Source: Natrinema salaciae
Lineage (GTDB): Archaea; Halobacteriota; Halobacteria; Halobacteriales; Natrialbaceae
DNA: 64,000 bases
Assembly (NCBI RefSeq): GCF_900110865.1
Contig: NZ_FOFD01000001.1
Location: forward strand, 434,001-498,000
Direction: 5' to 3'
Shown: piece by piece, positions 23,120-32,264 of the stretch
Layout: the number at the start of each line of letters is the position of its first letter
Numbering within the stretch: position 1 is the first letter of the stretch
Translations under genes and position numbers: made by a program
Notes under the pieces: model-generated
Told to the model about the DNA's origin: nothing
What the model saw: only the letters and a program-made list of their open reading frames with translations
The model's database searches: none

Positions 23120-26109
23120 TCGTCGCCACCTCGATCGAGTTCGGTCCCGCCGTCGCTCGCGGCGGTCGCTGCAAGCCGGTCGTCCGACGCGTCGAACGAG
23201 ACGTCCGGCCCGAAGTACCGCGTCCACAGGACCAGCAGCGTCGGCAGGACGACGACGCTCGCCAGGAACGCGTACGTGATCGTCAGCCCGGTGATGATCC
23301 CGAACTGCCGGAGTGCGGGGAGGATGGCGAAGGCGAGCGTTCCGAACCCGCCGACGGTCGTCGCCGCACTGCCGAGCAGTGCGCCACCGGTGCCGGTGAC
23401 GGTCGTTCGCAGCGCCGACCAGACGTTACCCTGTCGCTCTAGCTCGAGCGTGTACCGGGCGCTGACGTGGATGCTGTAGGCGACGCCGAGCCCGACGGTG
23501 AGGCTCGTGATCATCCCCGTCAACACGTTGAACGGCATGCCGATGAGGTACATCGTCCCCAGAATCCAGCTGACGGAGAACGCGACCGGCAGCAGGGTGA
23601 CGGCACCCAGCGTCGCGCTGTTCCCCGTCAGCCGGTACGCCGCGGTGAGGAACAGGAACACCGCCACGAGCGTGATCACGAGACTCTCGAGGACGGTGTC
23701 CAGCAGGTCCTGTTCGACGATGTGGCTGACGATCGGATCGCCGGTGGCGATCGTGCTCCAGTCACCGTCGCCGTTCGCCTCGAGATCGCTGGCGATCGTC
23801 CGCAGCTCGCTGGTCGTCTCGCTGGCGGTCACACCGCCGTCCACGGAGATGACGAGCCGTGCCGACTCGTACTCCCCGCCGTCGGTCCGGTGGAGGACCT
23901 GGCTCGCGCTCTCATCGTCGATCTCGAAGAGCTGGTCGTACAGCGCCGAGACGTTCTCGTCGGGGACGCCGTCGCCGTCGGTGTCCGCCGCGGTGAACGA
24001 CTCGTTGAACGACTCGTTCTGTGCGGCGACCTGTTCCATCGTCGAGAGCGGGTCCTGCACGTCGGTGTCGCCGGTCGCGAGCGTGTGGGCGACGCCGCTG
24101 TTCGCGGTATCGTTCCGCGCGGTGTCGACCGCCTCGAGGAACTCGTCGTCGTCGACGTTGCCCTCGGCGAGGATCTGTGCCTGCCGGTCCTGGCGCTGGA
24201 AGTTGTCGTTGACGAACTCGAGGTTGTCCTTGGCGTGGTACTCACCGGGTGCCATCCCGCCGGGGAGGCGGTCCGTCCACGCGGGGGGACTCTCCGCGAG
24301 GAAGTCCTCCTCCTGGAAGCTGGTGTCGACCTGGGTCGCGCCGTACGCGCCGCCCGCGGTAAGCAACGCGACGAGGAGGATGACGACGATCGGGATCCGG
24401 CGAGCGGCGGTCGAGCCGACCGTCAGGACGTCGCTGAAGCGGCCGTCGCCGGTCCCGAACGCGCGTTTGCGCCGATCGATGCCGCGAGACTCGAGGAACT
24501 CGTCGATCTCGATCTTGGCGGCCGGGATCAGCGCGCCGAAGACGATCAGCGCGGCGACGATCCCGACGGAACTGACGACGCCGAACTCCCGAATGGGACC
24601 GATCGGACTGACGAGATTCGAGAGGAAGCCGATGACGGTCGTGGCCGTCACCCAGACGAGGGCGGCGCCCACGCCCGCCAGCGCGATCGTCATCGAGCCG
24701 CGGACGGTGCCGCCGGTGCCGTCGGCTTCCCGCTGCTCGCGGTGACGCATGAAGACGTGAATCGCGTAATCGATCGACAGGCCGATCAGGAGGACGGGCA
24801 CCGCGACGAACATCTGGTTGAAGGCGATGTCCGCCCACCCCATGAAGCCGAACGTCCAGACGAGGACGGCGATGATCCCGGCGACCCCGAGGACGATATC
24901 GAGCAGGTCGCGGTACGCGACCAGGAGCGCGATGACGACGAACAGCAGCGCCAGCGGGCCGACGATGGCGAGGCTGTCGCCCATCGAGCGGTCGATCTCG
25001 TCGGTGATGATGCCGGCGCCGAAGGTGACGTAGTCCTGCTCCTGATTCTGTGCCAGGTCGCTGATGTGGAGCTGACTGTCGGTGATTCGCTCGCTGACCG
25101 CACTGCCGCCCATCCCGCCGGTCCCGTCGCTGGCCGTCGACTGGACCACCAAGGTCATCCGCGTTTCGGCTTCGGTGCTACCCGGCTCGTAGGACGAGGG
25201 CATCAACGCGATCGCGGCGTTGTCGTCCGATCCGTCCGAGGAGAGCGTCTCCTCGAGAATCCGCTCGTACTCCGCGTCGCTCATGTTCTCGAGGGTCGCG
25301 AGCTGCTCGTCGAGCGGCGGCTGGGTCTCGCTCTGCAGCGCCGCGTACTCCGCCTCGAGCACGCCGGCCGTTCCGGCCCGATAGACGCCCTCGAGTTGCT
25401 CGCCGAGCTGCTGGTACTCGGGGTTTTCCTCCGGGTTCTCGCTTTGTGAGCGGATCGCGTAGCGCTGCGATTCGATCGCTCGGGCCTGCTGAACGGCCGA
25501 CTCGTACTGCGCCGTCTGGTTCTCGTCGAGTCCCGCCGTCGCGTTCTCGACGGTGGCGTCGAACTGCGCCTCGAGTTCGCTCGAGCGCGCCTGATACTCG
25601 GTGTCGTCGATCGCGCCGTTCTCGTAGGACTCGTTCAACTGCTCGTACTGGCGCTGGAGGCCGATCGTCTCGTCGAGTCCGGTTTCGAGTCGTGCGCTCG
25701 TCTCGTTCAGTTCGGCGGCCTCCTCGTTTTTGATCGCCGTAATCGCGACGACGTTCTCGACGCCGGTGATCGACCGGTTCTCGACGAGCGTCGAATTGAT
25801 CGACTCGTTCGCCCGGAGTTCCTGCTGGAACTCGAGCGACGAAACCAGGGAGTCTTTCGTCAGGACGTTATCGCCGCGCGCGATCAGCTGGATGCTGGTC
25901 GTGTTCTCCCGTTGCTGACTCGTGAAGTTCTCGTCGATTCGCTCGATCGCTTTCGCCTCGTCGGATTCGCTCTCGAACTGGTCGAGCGAGGAGTCGTCGT
26001 CGACCATCGGCATCCCGGCCCCGACGAGCGCCGTCGTGAGCAGGAGGACCACGAGTACGATCCGTGTGTGCGTGGTGACGATGTCCGCGAGCCGATCGGG
26101 TACGCTCAT
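23116..26109 (-). CDS. RND superfamily exporter (HAE3/MmpL-like)
   Basis: A 997-residue exporter with an N-terminal helix, a large external loop (about 40-365) rich in Glu/Gln coiled-coil-like sequence, six helices in the middle, a second external loop, and six C-terminal helices. Conserved pieces include FVAVPVLLIGLSIDYAIHVFMRH and LTVGLGVAYSIHVSARY, of which GLSIDYAIH and GLGVAYSIH are the paired TM4/TM10 motifs. HAE3-type RND proteins move lipids, hopanoids or other hydrophobic compounds using the H+ gradient. It is the first gene of a two-gene operon with a TrmB regulator; a promoter with a candidate operator lies upstream (26158-26190). Confidence 0.93.
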   Translation of the reverse strand: MSVPDRLADIVTTHTRIVLVVLLLTTALVGAGMPMVDDDSSLDQFESESDEAKAIERIDENFTSQQRENTTSIQLIARGDNVLTKDSLVSSLEFQQELRANESINSTLVENRSITGVENVVAITAIKNEEAAELNETSARLETGLDETIGLQRQYEQLNESYENGAIDDTEYQARSSELEAQFDATVENATAGLDENQTAQYESAVQQARAIESQRYAIRSQSENPEENPEYQQLGEQLEGVYRAGTAGVLEAEYAALQSETQPPLDEQLATLENMSDAEYERILEETLSSDGSDDNAAIALMPSSYEPGSTEAETRMTLVVQSTASDGTGGMGGSAVSERITDSQLHISDLAQNQEQDYVTFGAGIITDEIDRSMGDSLAIVGPLALLFVVIALLVAYRDLLDIVLGVAGIIAVLVWTFGFMGWADIAFNQMFVAVPVLLIGLSIDYAIHVFMRHREQREADGTGGTVRGSMTIALAGVGAALVWVTATTVIGFLSNLVSPIGPIREFGVVSSVGIVAALIVFGALIPAAKIEIDEFLESRGIDRRKRAFGTGDGRFSDVLTVGSTAARRIPIVVILLVALLTAGGAYGATQVDTSFQEEDFLAESPPAWTDRLPGGMAPGEYHAKDNLEFVNDNFQRQDRQAQILAEGNVDDDEFLEAVDTARNDTANSGVAHTLATGDTDVQDPLSTMEQVAAQNESFNESFTAADTDGDGVPDENVSALYDQLFEIDDESASQVLHRTDGGEYESARLVISVDGGVTASETTSELRTIASDLEANGDGDWSTIATGDPIVSHIVEQDLLDTVLESLVITLVAVFLFLTAAYRLTGNSATLGAVTLLPVAFSVSWILGTMYLIGMPFNVLTGMITSLTVGLGVAYSIHVSARYTLELERQGNVWSALRTTVTGTGGALLGSAATTVGGFGTLAFAILPALRQFGIITGLTITYAFLASVVVLPTLLVLWTRYFGPDVSFDASDDRLAATAASDGGTELDRGGDE

Positions 26110-26157
26110 TCGTTCACCTCGCTGTCCAGTCGCGAAAGCTCGGGTGGAACCATTCTG

Positions 26158-26190
26158 TTGTTATGATCCTACAAACTCGGTCATATATAC
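26158..26190 (-). promoter_or_regulatory. Promoter and candidate TrmB operator of the RND operon
   Basis: On the minus strand GTATATATGA (26190-26181) is a strong TATA box. Transcription should start near 26160. Exactly there lies an inverted repeat, TTGT (26158-26161), 9-nt spacer, ACAA (26171-26174), so a protein bound at it would block initiation. The translational coupling of the TrmB gene to the exporter makes it the natural candidate repressor. The element is directly visible; the regulator assignment is inference. Confidence 0.55.
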
Positions 26191-26273
26191 CTGTTCGGGA
26201 TTCGTGTCAGCAGATCCCGAACCGAGAGACAGCTGCAGGAGCCGCGGAAACCCGCTGTTAGGAGGGGTTATGG

Positions 26274-26346
26274 TCGAAACCGGATCTCGAACCAGAACTG
26301 GAACCGAAACCGAAGTCAGAATCAGCATTGGAATTAGAACCGGACC
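26274..26346. repeat. Degenerate hexamer-like low-complexity tract
   Basis: About 73 bp made of degenerate repeats of the type GAAACC/GAACCG/GAACTG (for example gaaccgaaaccgaag and gaattagaaccgg). It lies between the RND promoter and the RNase Z-like gene 3' end. A frame through it would read Thr/Glu/Arg repeats. I see no gene here; it looks like a decayed microsatellite. Confidence 0.5.
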
Positions 26347-26371
26347 GGCGGTGCGGTCGGCGGCTGCCCGA

Positions 26372-27106
26372 CTACTCGATCGAAACGGTCTTGAGATCGT
26401 CGGCGAACCGGACGTCGCCGTCGTAGTGGGCGGCGATCGACTCGAGCATCTCGTCGTGCCGCCCCTCGGTGTGGGGATAGAGGTGGGTCAGGTAGACGCG
26501 ACCGATCTCTCGATCGGCCAGCGCCCGGCCGAGGGTATCGGGCGTCGGATGGTTCGAGACATCGACGTCGTCCGGGAACGAGCAGTCGTGAGCGAGGATC
26601 GCCGACCCCTCGGCGAAGTTCGCCAGCCCCGCGAAGGCCTCGCTGTCGCCGCTGAAGGTAAAGCGGTCGTCGAACCGATAGGCCAGACACGGCACCGAGT
26701 GTCGGGTCTCGTAGGCCGAGACGTCGAACCCCGCGACGGAGAACTCGCCGGCGACCACCTCTCGAACCTGGAGATCGAGTTTTCCCTGCATGTACTCGTA
26801 GACGTCGAGGAGGTCGTCGACCAGCCGCTTGGTTCCCTGCGGGCCGACGACCTCGAGGTGGTCCTCGCCGGCGAGCCAGCGGGCCTTCATCAGCGGCAGC
26901 AGATCGGTGACGTGATCGAGGTGATGGTGCGTCAGGAGGACGGTCGAGACGGTCTCGTAGCCGACGCCGGACTGCTGGAGCCGCTGGAGCGCGCCGGCAC
27001 CGCAGTCGAGCAACAGCGTCCGACCGTCGTCCTGAACCAGAATTCCCGCCTGAAAGCGTTCGCCGGTGGGCATTGCGCTGCCCGTGCCGAGAAAGGTGAC
27101 ACGCAT
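26372..27106 (-). CDS. RNase Z-like MBL-fold hydrolase
   Basis: A 244-residue metallo-beta-lactamase protein. It starts MRVTFLGTGSAMPTGERFQAG (key FLGTGSAMPT), has the metal motif THHHLDH with H60, H62, D64 and H65, then the 'HDCSFP' ligand segment and a late LTHLYPH. The GTGSA start and layout are of the tRNase Z/ElaC-like branch, which trims tRNA 3' ends, but it is shorter than canonical RNase Z (about 300 residues) and lacks a clear exosite arm, so it may be a related phosphodiesterase. The start at 27106 is chosen because the upstream frame is Arg-rich. Confidence 0.82.
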   Translation of the reverse strand: MRVTFLGTGSAMPTGERFQAGILVQDDGRTLLLDCGAGALQRLQQSGVGYETVSTVLLTHHHLDHVTDLLPLMKARWLAGEDHLEVVGPQGTKRLVDDLLDVYEYMQGKLDLQVREVVAGEFSVAGFDVSAYETRHSVPCLAYRFDDRFTFSGDSEAFAGLANFAEGSAILAHDCSFPDDVDVSNHPTPDTLGRALADREIGRVYLTHLYPHTEGRHDEMLESIAAHYDGDVRFADDLKTVSIE

Positions 27107-27395
27107 ACGCGGGTGTGGAACGGCCGTCCCGATAAGGGTACCTCTCGCCGTCGTCGACTCCTGCGGACTGCCGGCGTCGAGGTCGTGGCGGCGTCCCGAG
27201 CGCCTCGAGTAGCGCGGGGTCCGGATCGGCACAAAGATTCAAGCGGGTGGATTCTCCAACGTAGCGTATCGTTCCGATGGTGTCGCACGCAATCGACGGC
27301 GATCCGGGTCCGCGGGCAGGCCACAGGAGACGTTCGAGTTCGACTGCCGGTCTCGTGGGGCGGGCGGCGTCCGTCGCGGGCCGGGCGGTGAGCGA

Positions 27396-27656
27396 ATGAT
27401 CGGTCGCCTCGAGGACCCGGTCCCGCCGTCGGTCGCGAAAACGACGCTCTACCGCGTCGCCGGGTGGCTCCTGCGGGCGTACGTCGCCACCCTGCTCGTC
27501 GTCGGCGTCTACAGTCTCCTCTGGCTCCTCGAGATCGCGGGGATGCTTCCCGGCCGCTGGCTGTCGACGGTCTGGATCGGGATCGCTGCGATGGGGGCGG
27601 TCTTTCTCGTCCTCTCGCTGCCGCTCTATTACGCCGCTCGAACGACCGATCGGTGA
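27396..27656 (+). CDS. Small two-helix membrane protein, unknown function
   Basis: An 86-residue protein with two hydrophobic segments (residues about 27-49, AYVATLLVVGVYSLLWLLEIAG in part, and about 58-80, VWIGIAAMGAVFLVLSLPLYY in part) and short charged ends. No family is recognised. It is cooriented with nothing close and converges on the zinc-ribbon gene at 27662. Haloarchaeal acidic character is weak because most of it is membrane. Confidence 0.6.
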   Translation: MIGRLEDPVPPSVAKTTLYRVAGWLLRAYVATLLVVGVYSLLWLLEIAGMLPGRWLSTVWIGIAAMGAVFLVLSLPLYYAARTTDR

Positions 27657-27661
27657 CGAGG

Positions 27662-27832
27662 TCAGTCGGTAGCCGTCGTCCCGTCGCCCAGCACTCGGTA
27701 CGATTCGTTGCCGCAGGCACAGCGTCCGTCGATTCCGATCGGTTGCACCGTTTCGTCTCGGAGTATCCGGACCGCGAGCACGTTCTCACAGTGCGTACAG
27801 ATCGCGGCCGCTCGGCGTATGTCCGGCGTCAT
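27662..27832 (-). CDS. Small zinc-ribbon (CPxCG-like) protein
   Basis: A 56-residue protein with two Cys knuckles: CTHC near the N-terminus and CACG after the middle (CxxC ... CxC), which fits the large group of tiny haloarchaeal zinc-finger proteins. Start at ATG 27832 (MTPDIRR); an upstream in-frame ATG at 27847 would add five residues. Such proteins often act in regulation or as small cofactors, mostly uncharacterised. It converges with the 86-residue membrane protein gene. Confidence 0.65.
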   Translation of the reverse strand: MTPDIRRAAAICTHCENVLAVRILRDETVQPIGIDGRCACGNESYRVLGDGTTATD

Positions 27833-28017
27833 TGATGCGTGTTCCACGGCATCACACTTCAGACTAGCTCAGGTGGGCTGGCCAGTCACTCCCGCTGACG
27901 CCCGGGACGAGCAGTTCGAGCGCGGGGTCCGAACGCGGCGAACGCGTCGCCCGAGCGGCGGCGTGTCGATCGGCGGTTTTATCATCGTCTCGAGCGGACC
28001 GATACGACGACCGAGCC

Positions 28018-28830
28018 ATGACTGTCGTTCTCGCCGGCGTCGGCGCTGATACCACGAACCTCGGCGCGCTGGCTCCCCTGTACGACGACGGCCGCTTCGA
28101 GTACGTTCCGATCCCGGAGAAAACCCGCGAGACGTCCGAGTCCGAGACGCTCGGATCGTGGCAGTTGCGGGCCCGCGACGCGACCGCAGCGGATCTGACG
28201 ACCCGCATCACGCCCCAACCGATCCACGACGGGGCCGAAACCGTCGCCGGCGACGCCCTCGAGTCGTGGCCGCTCCACCGCGACCCCAACTTCGCGGCGC
28301 TCACTTACGGCGAACACCGGACCAGCGGCTACGTCTCGCGGCTGCGCGCGCTCGAGTCGGGCGACGTCGTCGGCTTCTACGCCGGCCTGCGCCGGCCCGG
28401 CGGGGACCGCGCCCACCGCTATCTGATCGGCTACTTCACCGTCGACGACGTCGTCGTCGTCGGCCCCGACACGCCGCCCGCCGAGCGCGAGGCGATTCTC
28501 GACGCGCATCCGGCGAACGCGCACGCGAAACGCGCCCGCGACGGCGACCTCTACCTCGAGAAACGAGTCGTGATCGTCGACGGCCGCGAGCCCGGTGGTC
28601 TCTTCCGGCGAAACCCGATTCGGCTCAGCGACTATTACGTCGCGGCAGGCAACGATCGACCGCAGTACTACCTGCGCGACGAACTCGAATCGGCGTGGAA
28701 CGTACGCGCCGGCGGCGCGAACATGATGTTCAAGCCGGCCTACCGGTGTGACCTGTCCGGGGCCGCGTTTCGGGAACTCGTCGGGACTCCCGGTTCGCGG
28801 TCGGCCGTCAGCGGAAGCGACGCGGACTGA
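28018..28830 (+). CDS. Nmad3-like protein (nucleotide-modification-associated domain)
   Basis: A 270-residue protein starting MTVVLAGVGADTTNLGALAP, followed by YDDGRFEYVPIPE. This start, the DGRFEYVPIPEK string and the later ALTYGEHRTSGYVSRLRALESGD segment match my memory of the Nmad3 domain, a family predicted by genome context to act with DNA or RNA base modification systems. No nuclease or methylase motif is visible, and no modification gene lies next to it here. The family call is moderate and the function is not known. Confidence 0.65.
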   Translation: MTVVLAGVGADTTNLGALAPLYDDGRFEYVPIPEKTRETSESETLGSWQLRARDATAADLTTRITPQPIHDGAETVAGDALESWPLHRDPNFAALTYGEHRTSGYVSRLRALESGDVVGFYAGLRRPGGDRAHRYLIGYFTVDDVVVVGPDTPPAEREAILDAHPANAHAKRARDGDLYLEKRVVIVDGREPGGLFRRNPIRLSDYYVAAGNDRPQYYLRDELESAWNVRAGGANMMFKPAYRCDLSGAAFRELVGTPGSRSAVSGSDAD

Positions 28831-28839
28831 CGGAGCCCG

Positions 28840-29181
28840 TCACTCGGCCGCAGTCCCCTCGGACGGCTCGACGAACGCCTCGACCTCGTCGACGTTCGAG
28901 CCCAGCGTCACTTCCTCGGCGGGATCGTCGTACTCGACGATGTCGTGTTCGGCGAGTCGCGGGAGGTGGACGTGGACCAGTTCGACGAGCGCGGTGCGCC
29001 GGGAGTCGTGGCCGGCGTCATCGGCTCCGTGACCGTCCGACGATGCGAGCTGCCCCGCAAGTTCGCGTGCGGTCGCCGACTCGACCTCTCGGAGGTAGCA
29101 CACGATGGATCGTCGCGTCGCGTCCGAGAGAATCGTGCAGACGGCGTCTACCTCGAGGGACTCCAAGCGAGACTGTGTCAT
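28840..29181 (-). CDS. DUF7344/ArsR-like winged-HTH protein
   Basis: A 113-residue protein with a winged-HTH pattern: EVDAVCTILSDATRRSIVCYLRE, then ATARELAGQLA, then LVELVHVHLPRLAEHDIVEYDD. The layout (a 'DATRRSI' helix, a recognition helix, then the 'HLPRL...VEYD' wing) is that of the haloarchaeal DUF7344 group, often beside sensor kinases. ATG 29181 gives a natural start; the longer frame is Pro/Arg-rich. It is divergent from the histidine kinase at 29382 and could act with it. Confidence 0.78.
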   Translation of the reverse strand: MTQSRLESLEVDAVCTILSDATRRSIVCYLREVESATARELAGQLASSDGHGADDAGHDSRRTALVELVHVHLPRLAEHDIVEYDDPAEEVTLGSNVDEVEAFVEPSEGTAAE

Positions 29182-29381
29182 AGCGGTCGTTGATCGGCGA
29201 TCGACACACCAGTGATCCCTAACTAGGGAGGGATGTGGCGGTCGGGTACCGGCTGGACCGGGCGACGTCGCCATCGCGGCGTCTGGAGCGTTCCGAGGGG
29301 GCGGCTGCGGGAGCGTCTCGTCACGCGACCGGCCCGAAGCTTGAAACGTTCTGGATTCGATCGTCAGATCGGTGACCGAAC

Positions 29382-30278
29382 GTGATTGAGAGATCGGTGG
29401 TCGCTCGATCACCGGCTGCCATCGCCGCGACCTACGCGGTAATCGGCACGCTCTGGATCCTCGGTTCGGATCTCCTCATCTACGCGCTCGTCGAAAACCT
29501 GGGGCTGGCGATCTCGGTACAGGTGGTCAAAGGCTGGGTGTTCGTCCTCGGTTCGTCGGTCCTCCTCTACGGACTGGTCTCTTTCAGGCAACGGGATCTC
29601 GAGCGAACGAACGAACGGCTCGATCGGGCGCTCCAGCAGACGAGCATCCTCCAGCGGATCATCCGGCACAACCTCCGAAACACCTGCAATATCATCCGGG
29701 GAAACGCCGACCTGCTGGCCGACGATCTCCCCGACGACGACGGGACCGCCCATCGCCTCGAGACGATTCGGACCGAGACCGACCGCCTCGTCGAACTGAG
29801 CGAGAAGACCCACTTGCTCCGGGACGTCGTCCTCGGCGAGTCGAGCGGGACCCAACGGGTCAACCTCTCGCAGCTTCTCGAGTTGCGGGCCGAGCAGGCT
29901 CGGAACCGGTACCCCGACGCGACGATTCGAACCGACGTTCCCGACGGCGTCGTCCGCGAAACCGATCCGCGCCTCGAGACGGCGATCGACGAACTCCTCG
30001 AGAACGCGGTGGAGCACAACGACGTCGCCGAACCGGCGGTCGACGTGGCGATGGACGCAGACGGAGCCGACGGCGTCACGATTTGTGTGAGCGACACCGG
30101 CCCGGGCCTGCCCGAGATCGAGCGAACCGTCTTTCAGGAGGGGATCGAAACGCCGATGGCGCACTCGGAGGGCGTCGGGCTCTGGGTGACACAGACGATT
30201 CTGCTGAAAGCCGGGGGGACGTTCACGATCGAGGACAACGAGCCGCGAGGGACGACGGTCCGGCTCGTGATTCCGTAG
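29382..30278 (+). CDS. Sensor histidine kinase with two membrane helices
   Basis: A 298-residue protein. Two N-terminal helices (about 11-37 and 47-66) lead into a HisKA-like H-box with H96 in RIIRHNLRN. The HATPase domain shows the N box ELLENAVEHN, the G1 box DTGPGLPEIE and the G2 box HSEGVGLWVTQTI. No PAS, GAF or receiver domain is visible. It likely senses a membrane or cytoplasmic signal and phosphorylates an unlinked response regulator. The start is GTG 29382. It is divergent from a DUF7344-type HTH gene. Confidence 0.9.
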   Translation: MIERSVVARSPAAIAATYAVIGTLWILGSDLLIYALVENLGLAISVQVVKGWVFVLGSSVLLYGLVSFRQRDLERTNERLDRALQQTSILQRIIRHNLRNTCNIIRGNADLLADDLPDDDGTAHRLETIRTETDRLVELSEKTHLLRDVVLGESSGTQRVNLSQLLELRAEQARNRYPDATIRTDVPDGVVRETDPRLETAIDELLENAVEHNDVAEPAVDVAMDADGADGVTICVSDTGPGLPEIERTVFQEGIETPMAHSEGVGLWVTQTILLKAGGTFTIEDNEPRGTTVRLVIP

Positions 30279-30374
30279 CCGGCTCGCCGCGGTGAGCGGC
30301 GAGGGCGCCGTTCGACCGGTGCGCGTGCCGCCCGCTTCCGAACCGATCGGTTTCATGTAGCGAGGCGAGAAACG

Positions 30375-30935
30375 ATGCGCTCAGTGACGGGTTCCGACGA
30401 CACGACGCCGCGACACGACCGCGTCGAGCGCCACCCGACCCCCGGACCGCGAAACTCGCTGGCCCACTGGACCACCGCTCGCCACCCGCTCCGGGTCGCG
30501 ATCAACTACGTCGTCGTCTGGCTGGTCCGAATCTCGCCCAGCCTCCGACTCAAGCGCTGGCTCCTCCGGCGCATCGGCGTCACGGTCGGCGACGGCGTCT
30601 CCTGGGGGCTCGAGGCGACGCCGGACGTCTTCTGGCCCGACCTGATCACGGTGCGAGCGGACGCGATCGTCGGCTACGACGCGACGATTCTCTGTCACGA
30701 ATTCCTGCAGGACGAGTACCGAACGGGCGAGGTCGTCGTCGGCGAGCGCGCGATGATCGGGGCCGGTGCGATTATTCTCCCCGGCGTCGAGATCGGCGAG
30801 GACGCGCGCATCGCGGCGAACTCGCTCGTTACCCGCGACGTCCCGCCGGACACGACCGTTGCGGGCGTGCCGGCGCGATCGATGAGCGACGACAGCGACG
30901 GGGACGGGAACGGGAACGAACCCGCCGCCGCGTAG
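30375..30935 (+). CDS. Hexapeptide-repeat acyltransferase
   Basis: A 186-residue LbetaH acyltransferase. An N-terminal membrane-proximal part (VAINYVVVWLVRISPSLRLKRWLLRRIG) is followed by left-handed beta-helix repeats: VGERAMIGAGAIILPGVEIGEDARIAANSLVTRDVPP, in which the repeats I-G-A-G, L-P-G-V and I-G-E-D are clear. Family members acetylate sugars or other amines using acetyl-CoA; here the acceptor is unknown. The Asp/Gly/Asn-rich C-terminal tail is low complexity. Confidence 0.85.
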   Translation: MRSVTGSDDTTPRHDRVERHPTPGPRNSLAHWTTARHPLRVAINYVVVWLVRISPSLRLKRWLLRRIGVTVGDGVSWGLEATPDVFWPDLITVRADAIVGYDATILCHEFLQDEYRTGEVVVGERAMIGAGAIILPGVEIGEDARIAANSLVTRDVPPDTTVAGVPARSMSDDSDGDGNGNEPAAA

Positions 30936-30987
30936 CTTTCGAACGAAGGCGCTTCGACCGAGTCGGGATCAGCAGTGATCGACCACG

Positions 30988-32157
30988 CTACAGCGACGGC
31001 CAGGACTTGCGGGCCTCGTTCCAGGAGGTGATGTCGGCGATCCAGCGGGCGGCGATCATCTTCTTCAGGTTCTGGGCCGGGAAGCCGCCGAAGGTGTCGA
31101 CCGGGAGCGAGATGCCGAACGCGGGTTTGACGTCGTGGGCGACGGCCTCCTCGCCGACGGAGACGACGGTCCCCTTGTCCTCGTGCTCCCAGGTCTGCAG
31201 CGGGCGGTTCTCGATCGCGCGAGCGATGTTCTCGCCGACCACGTCCGCGGCCTGCCAGGCGGCCTGTGCCGTCGGCGGTGCGGGCTGATCCCCCTGGTCG
31301 ATGATCGCGGAGTCGCCGATCGCGAACACGCGCTCGTCGGAGGTCTGGAAGTTCGCACCCGTGTTGATGCGGTTGTGTTCCTTCTCGAGGTCGGCGTCGT
31401 CCATCGCGTCGCGGCCGGTGATCCCGCCGGTCCAGACGAGAACGTCGTGATCGAGGGGCTCGCCCTCGTCGAACTCGATCTGCTCCGCGGTGGCTTCGGT
31501 GATCGGGTCGTCCGTGTGGATCTGGACGCCGGCCTCCTCGAGCAGATCGCGCAGCGCCTGCTGAATTTCGGGGTCGTTGCCGGGGAAGATCTCCTCGAGC
31601 GCTTCGACGAGGTGGATCTCGATGGGCGCGCGGTGGCTGTCGCGGAACTCCGCGATCTCGCCGGCGGTCTGGATTCCGGAGAGGCCGGCACCGCCGATCA
31701 CGACCTGTGCGGGGTCCCCGCGGGTCGCCTCCTGGCTGGCCGCGTTGACCGCCTCGTGGATCTCGAGCGCGTCGTCGAGGCTCTTCAGGGTCAGCGAGTG
31801 TTCCTCGAGACCGGGGATGCCGTAGTAGGCGGTCTGACTGCCGAGTCCGACGAGGACGTAGTCGTATTCGACGTCGTCCGTGTCGGCGAGTTCGACGACC
31901 TGCTCGTCGGTATCGAGGCCGGTGACCTCGCCCTGGATGAATCGGGTCGACGGGTCCGCGATCTGCTCGACCGGGAACGTGATGTCCGATCGAACGTTCG
32001 GATCTCGGATCACGCGGTGGGATTCGTGGAGGACGAGGTGATAGTCGACGTCAGCGATCCACGTTAGCCGCGCGTTGCCCCCGAGCTCCGACTGGAGCTT
32101 TTTGATCGCACCGGTTCCGGCATACCCGGCACCGAGCACGACGACGTTCTCAGTCAT
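30988..32157 (-). CDS. NDH-2-type NAD(P)/FAD-dependent oxidoreductase
   Basis: A 389-residue flavoprotein. It starts VVVLGAGYAGTGAIKKL (FAD-binding GxGxxG), has GGAGLSGIQTAGEIAE as the second (NADH) dinucleotide motif, and FAIGDSAIIDQ as the late FAD motif. This is the layout of type II NADH dehydrogenases, which pass electrons to quinone at the membrane without pumping. A C-terminal helix is short, so membrane anchoring is probably peripheral. ATG 32157 is chosen; 32166 adds three residues. It sits downstream of arginase on the same strand. Confidence 0.88.
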   Translation of the reverse strand: MTENVVVLGAGYAGTGAIKKLQSELGGNARLTWIADVDYHLVLHESHRVIRDPNVRSDITFPVEQIADPSTRFIQGEVTGLDTDEQVVELADTDDVEYDYVLVGLGSQTAYYGIPGLEEHSLTLKSLDDALEIHEAVNAASQEATRGDPAQVVIGGAGLSGIQTAGEIAEFRDSHRAPIEIHLVEALEEIFPGNDPEIQQALRDLLEEAGVQIHTDDPITEATAEQIEFDEGEPLDHDVLVWTGGITGRDAMDDADLEKEHNRINTGANFQTSDERVFAIGDSAIIDQGDQPAPPTAQAAWQAADVVGENIARAIENRPLQTWEHEDKGTVVSVGEEAVAHDVKPAFGISLPVDTFGGFPAQNLKKMIAARWIADITSWNEARKSWPSL

Positions 32158-32264
32158 ACGCGACACTGCGAAACACTATGATACAAAGGTGTTGAAACGG
32201 GAATCAGTGTGCTCACAGTTCGCACACGGTCTTCGTTCGACGCGCGCGGCATTCGCCGGCGACG

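Noticed and set aside
23467-25449. A 660-codon frame opposite the RND exporter
   Set aside because: A shadow of the exporter gene: Asp/Arg/Glu/Gly-rich without domains. The minus frame shows RND helices and motifs.
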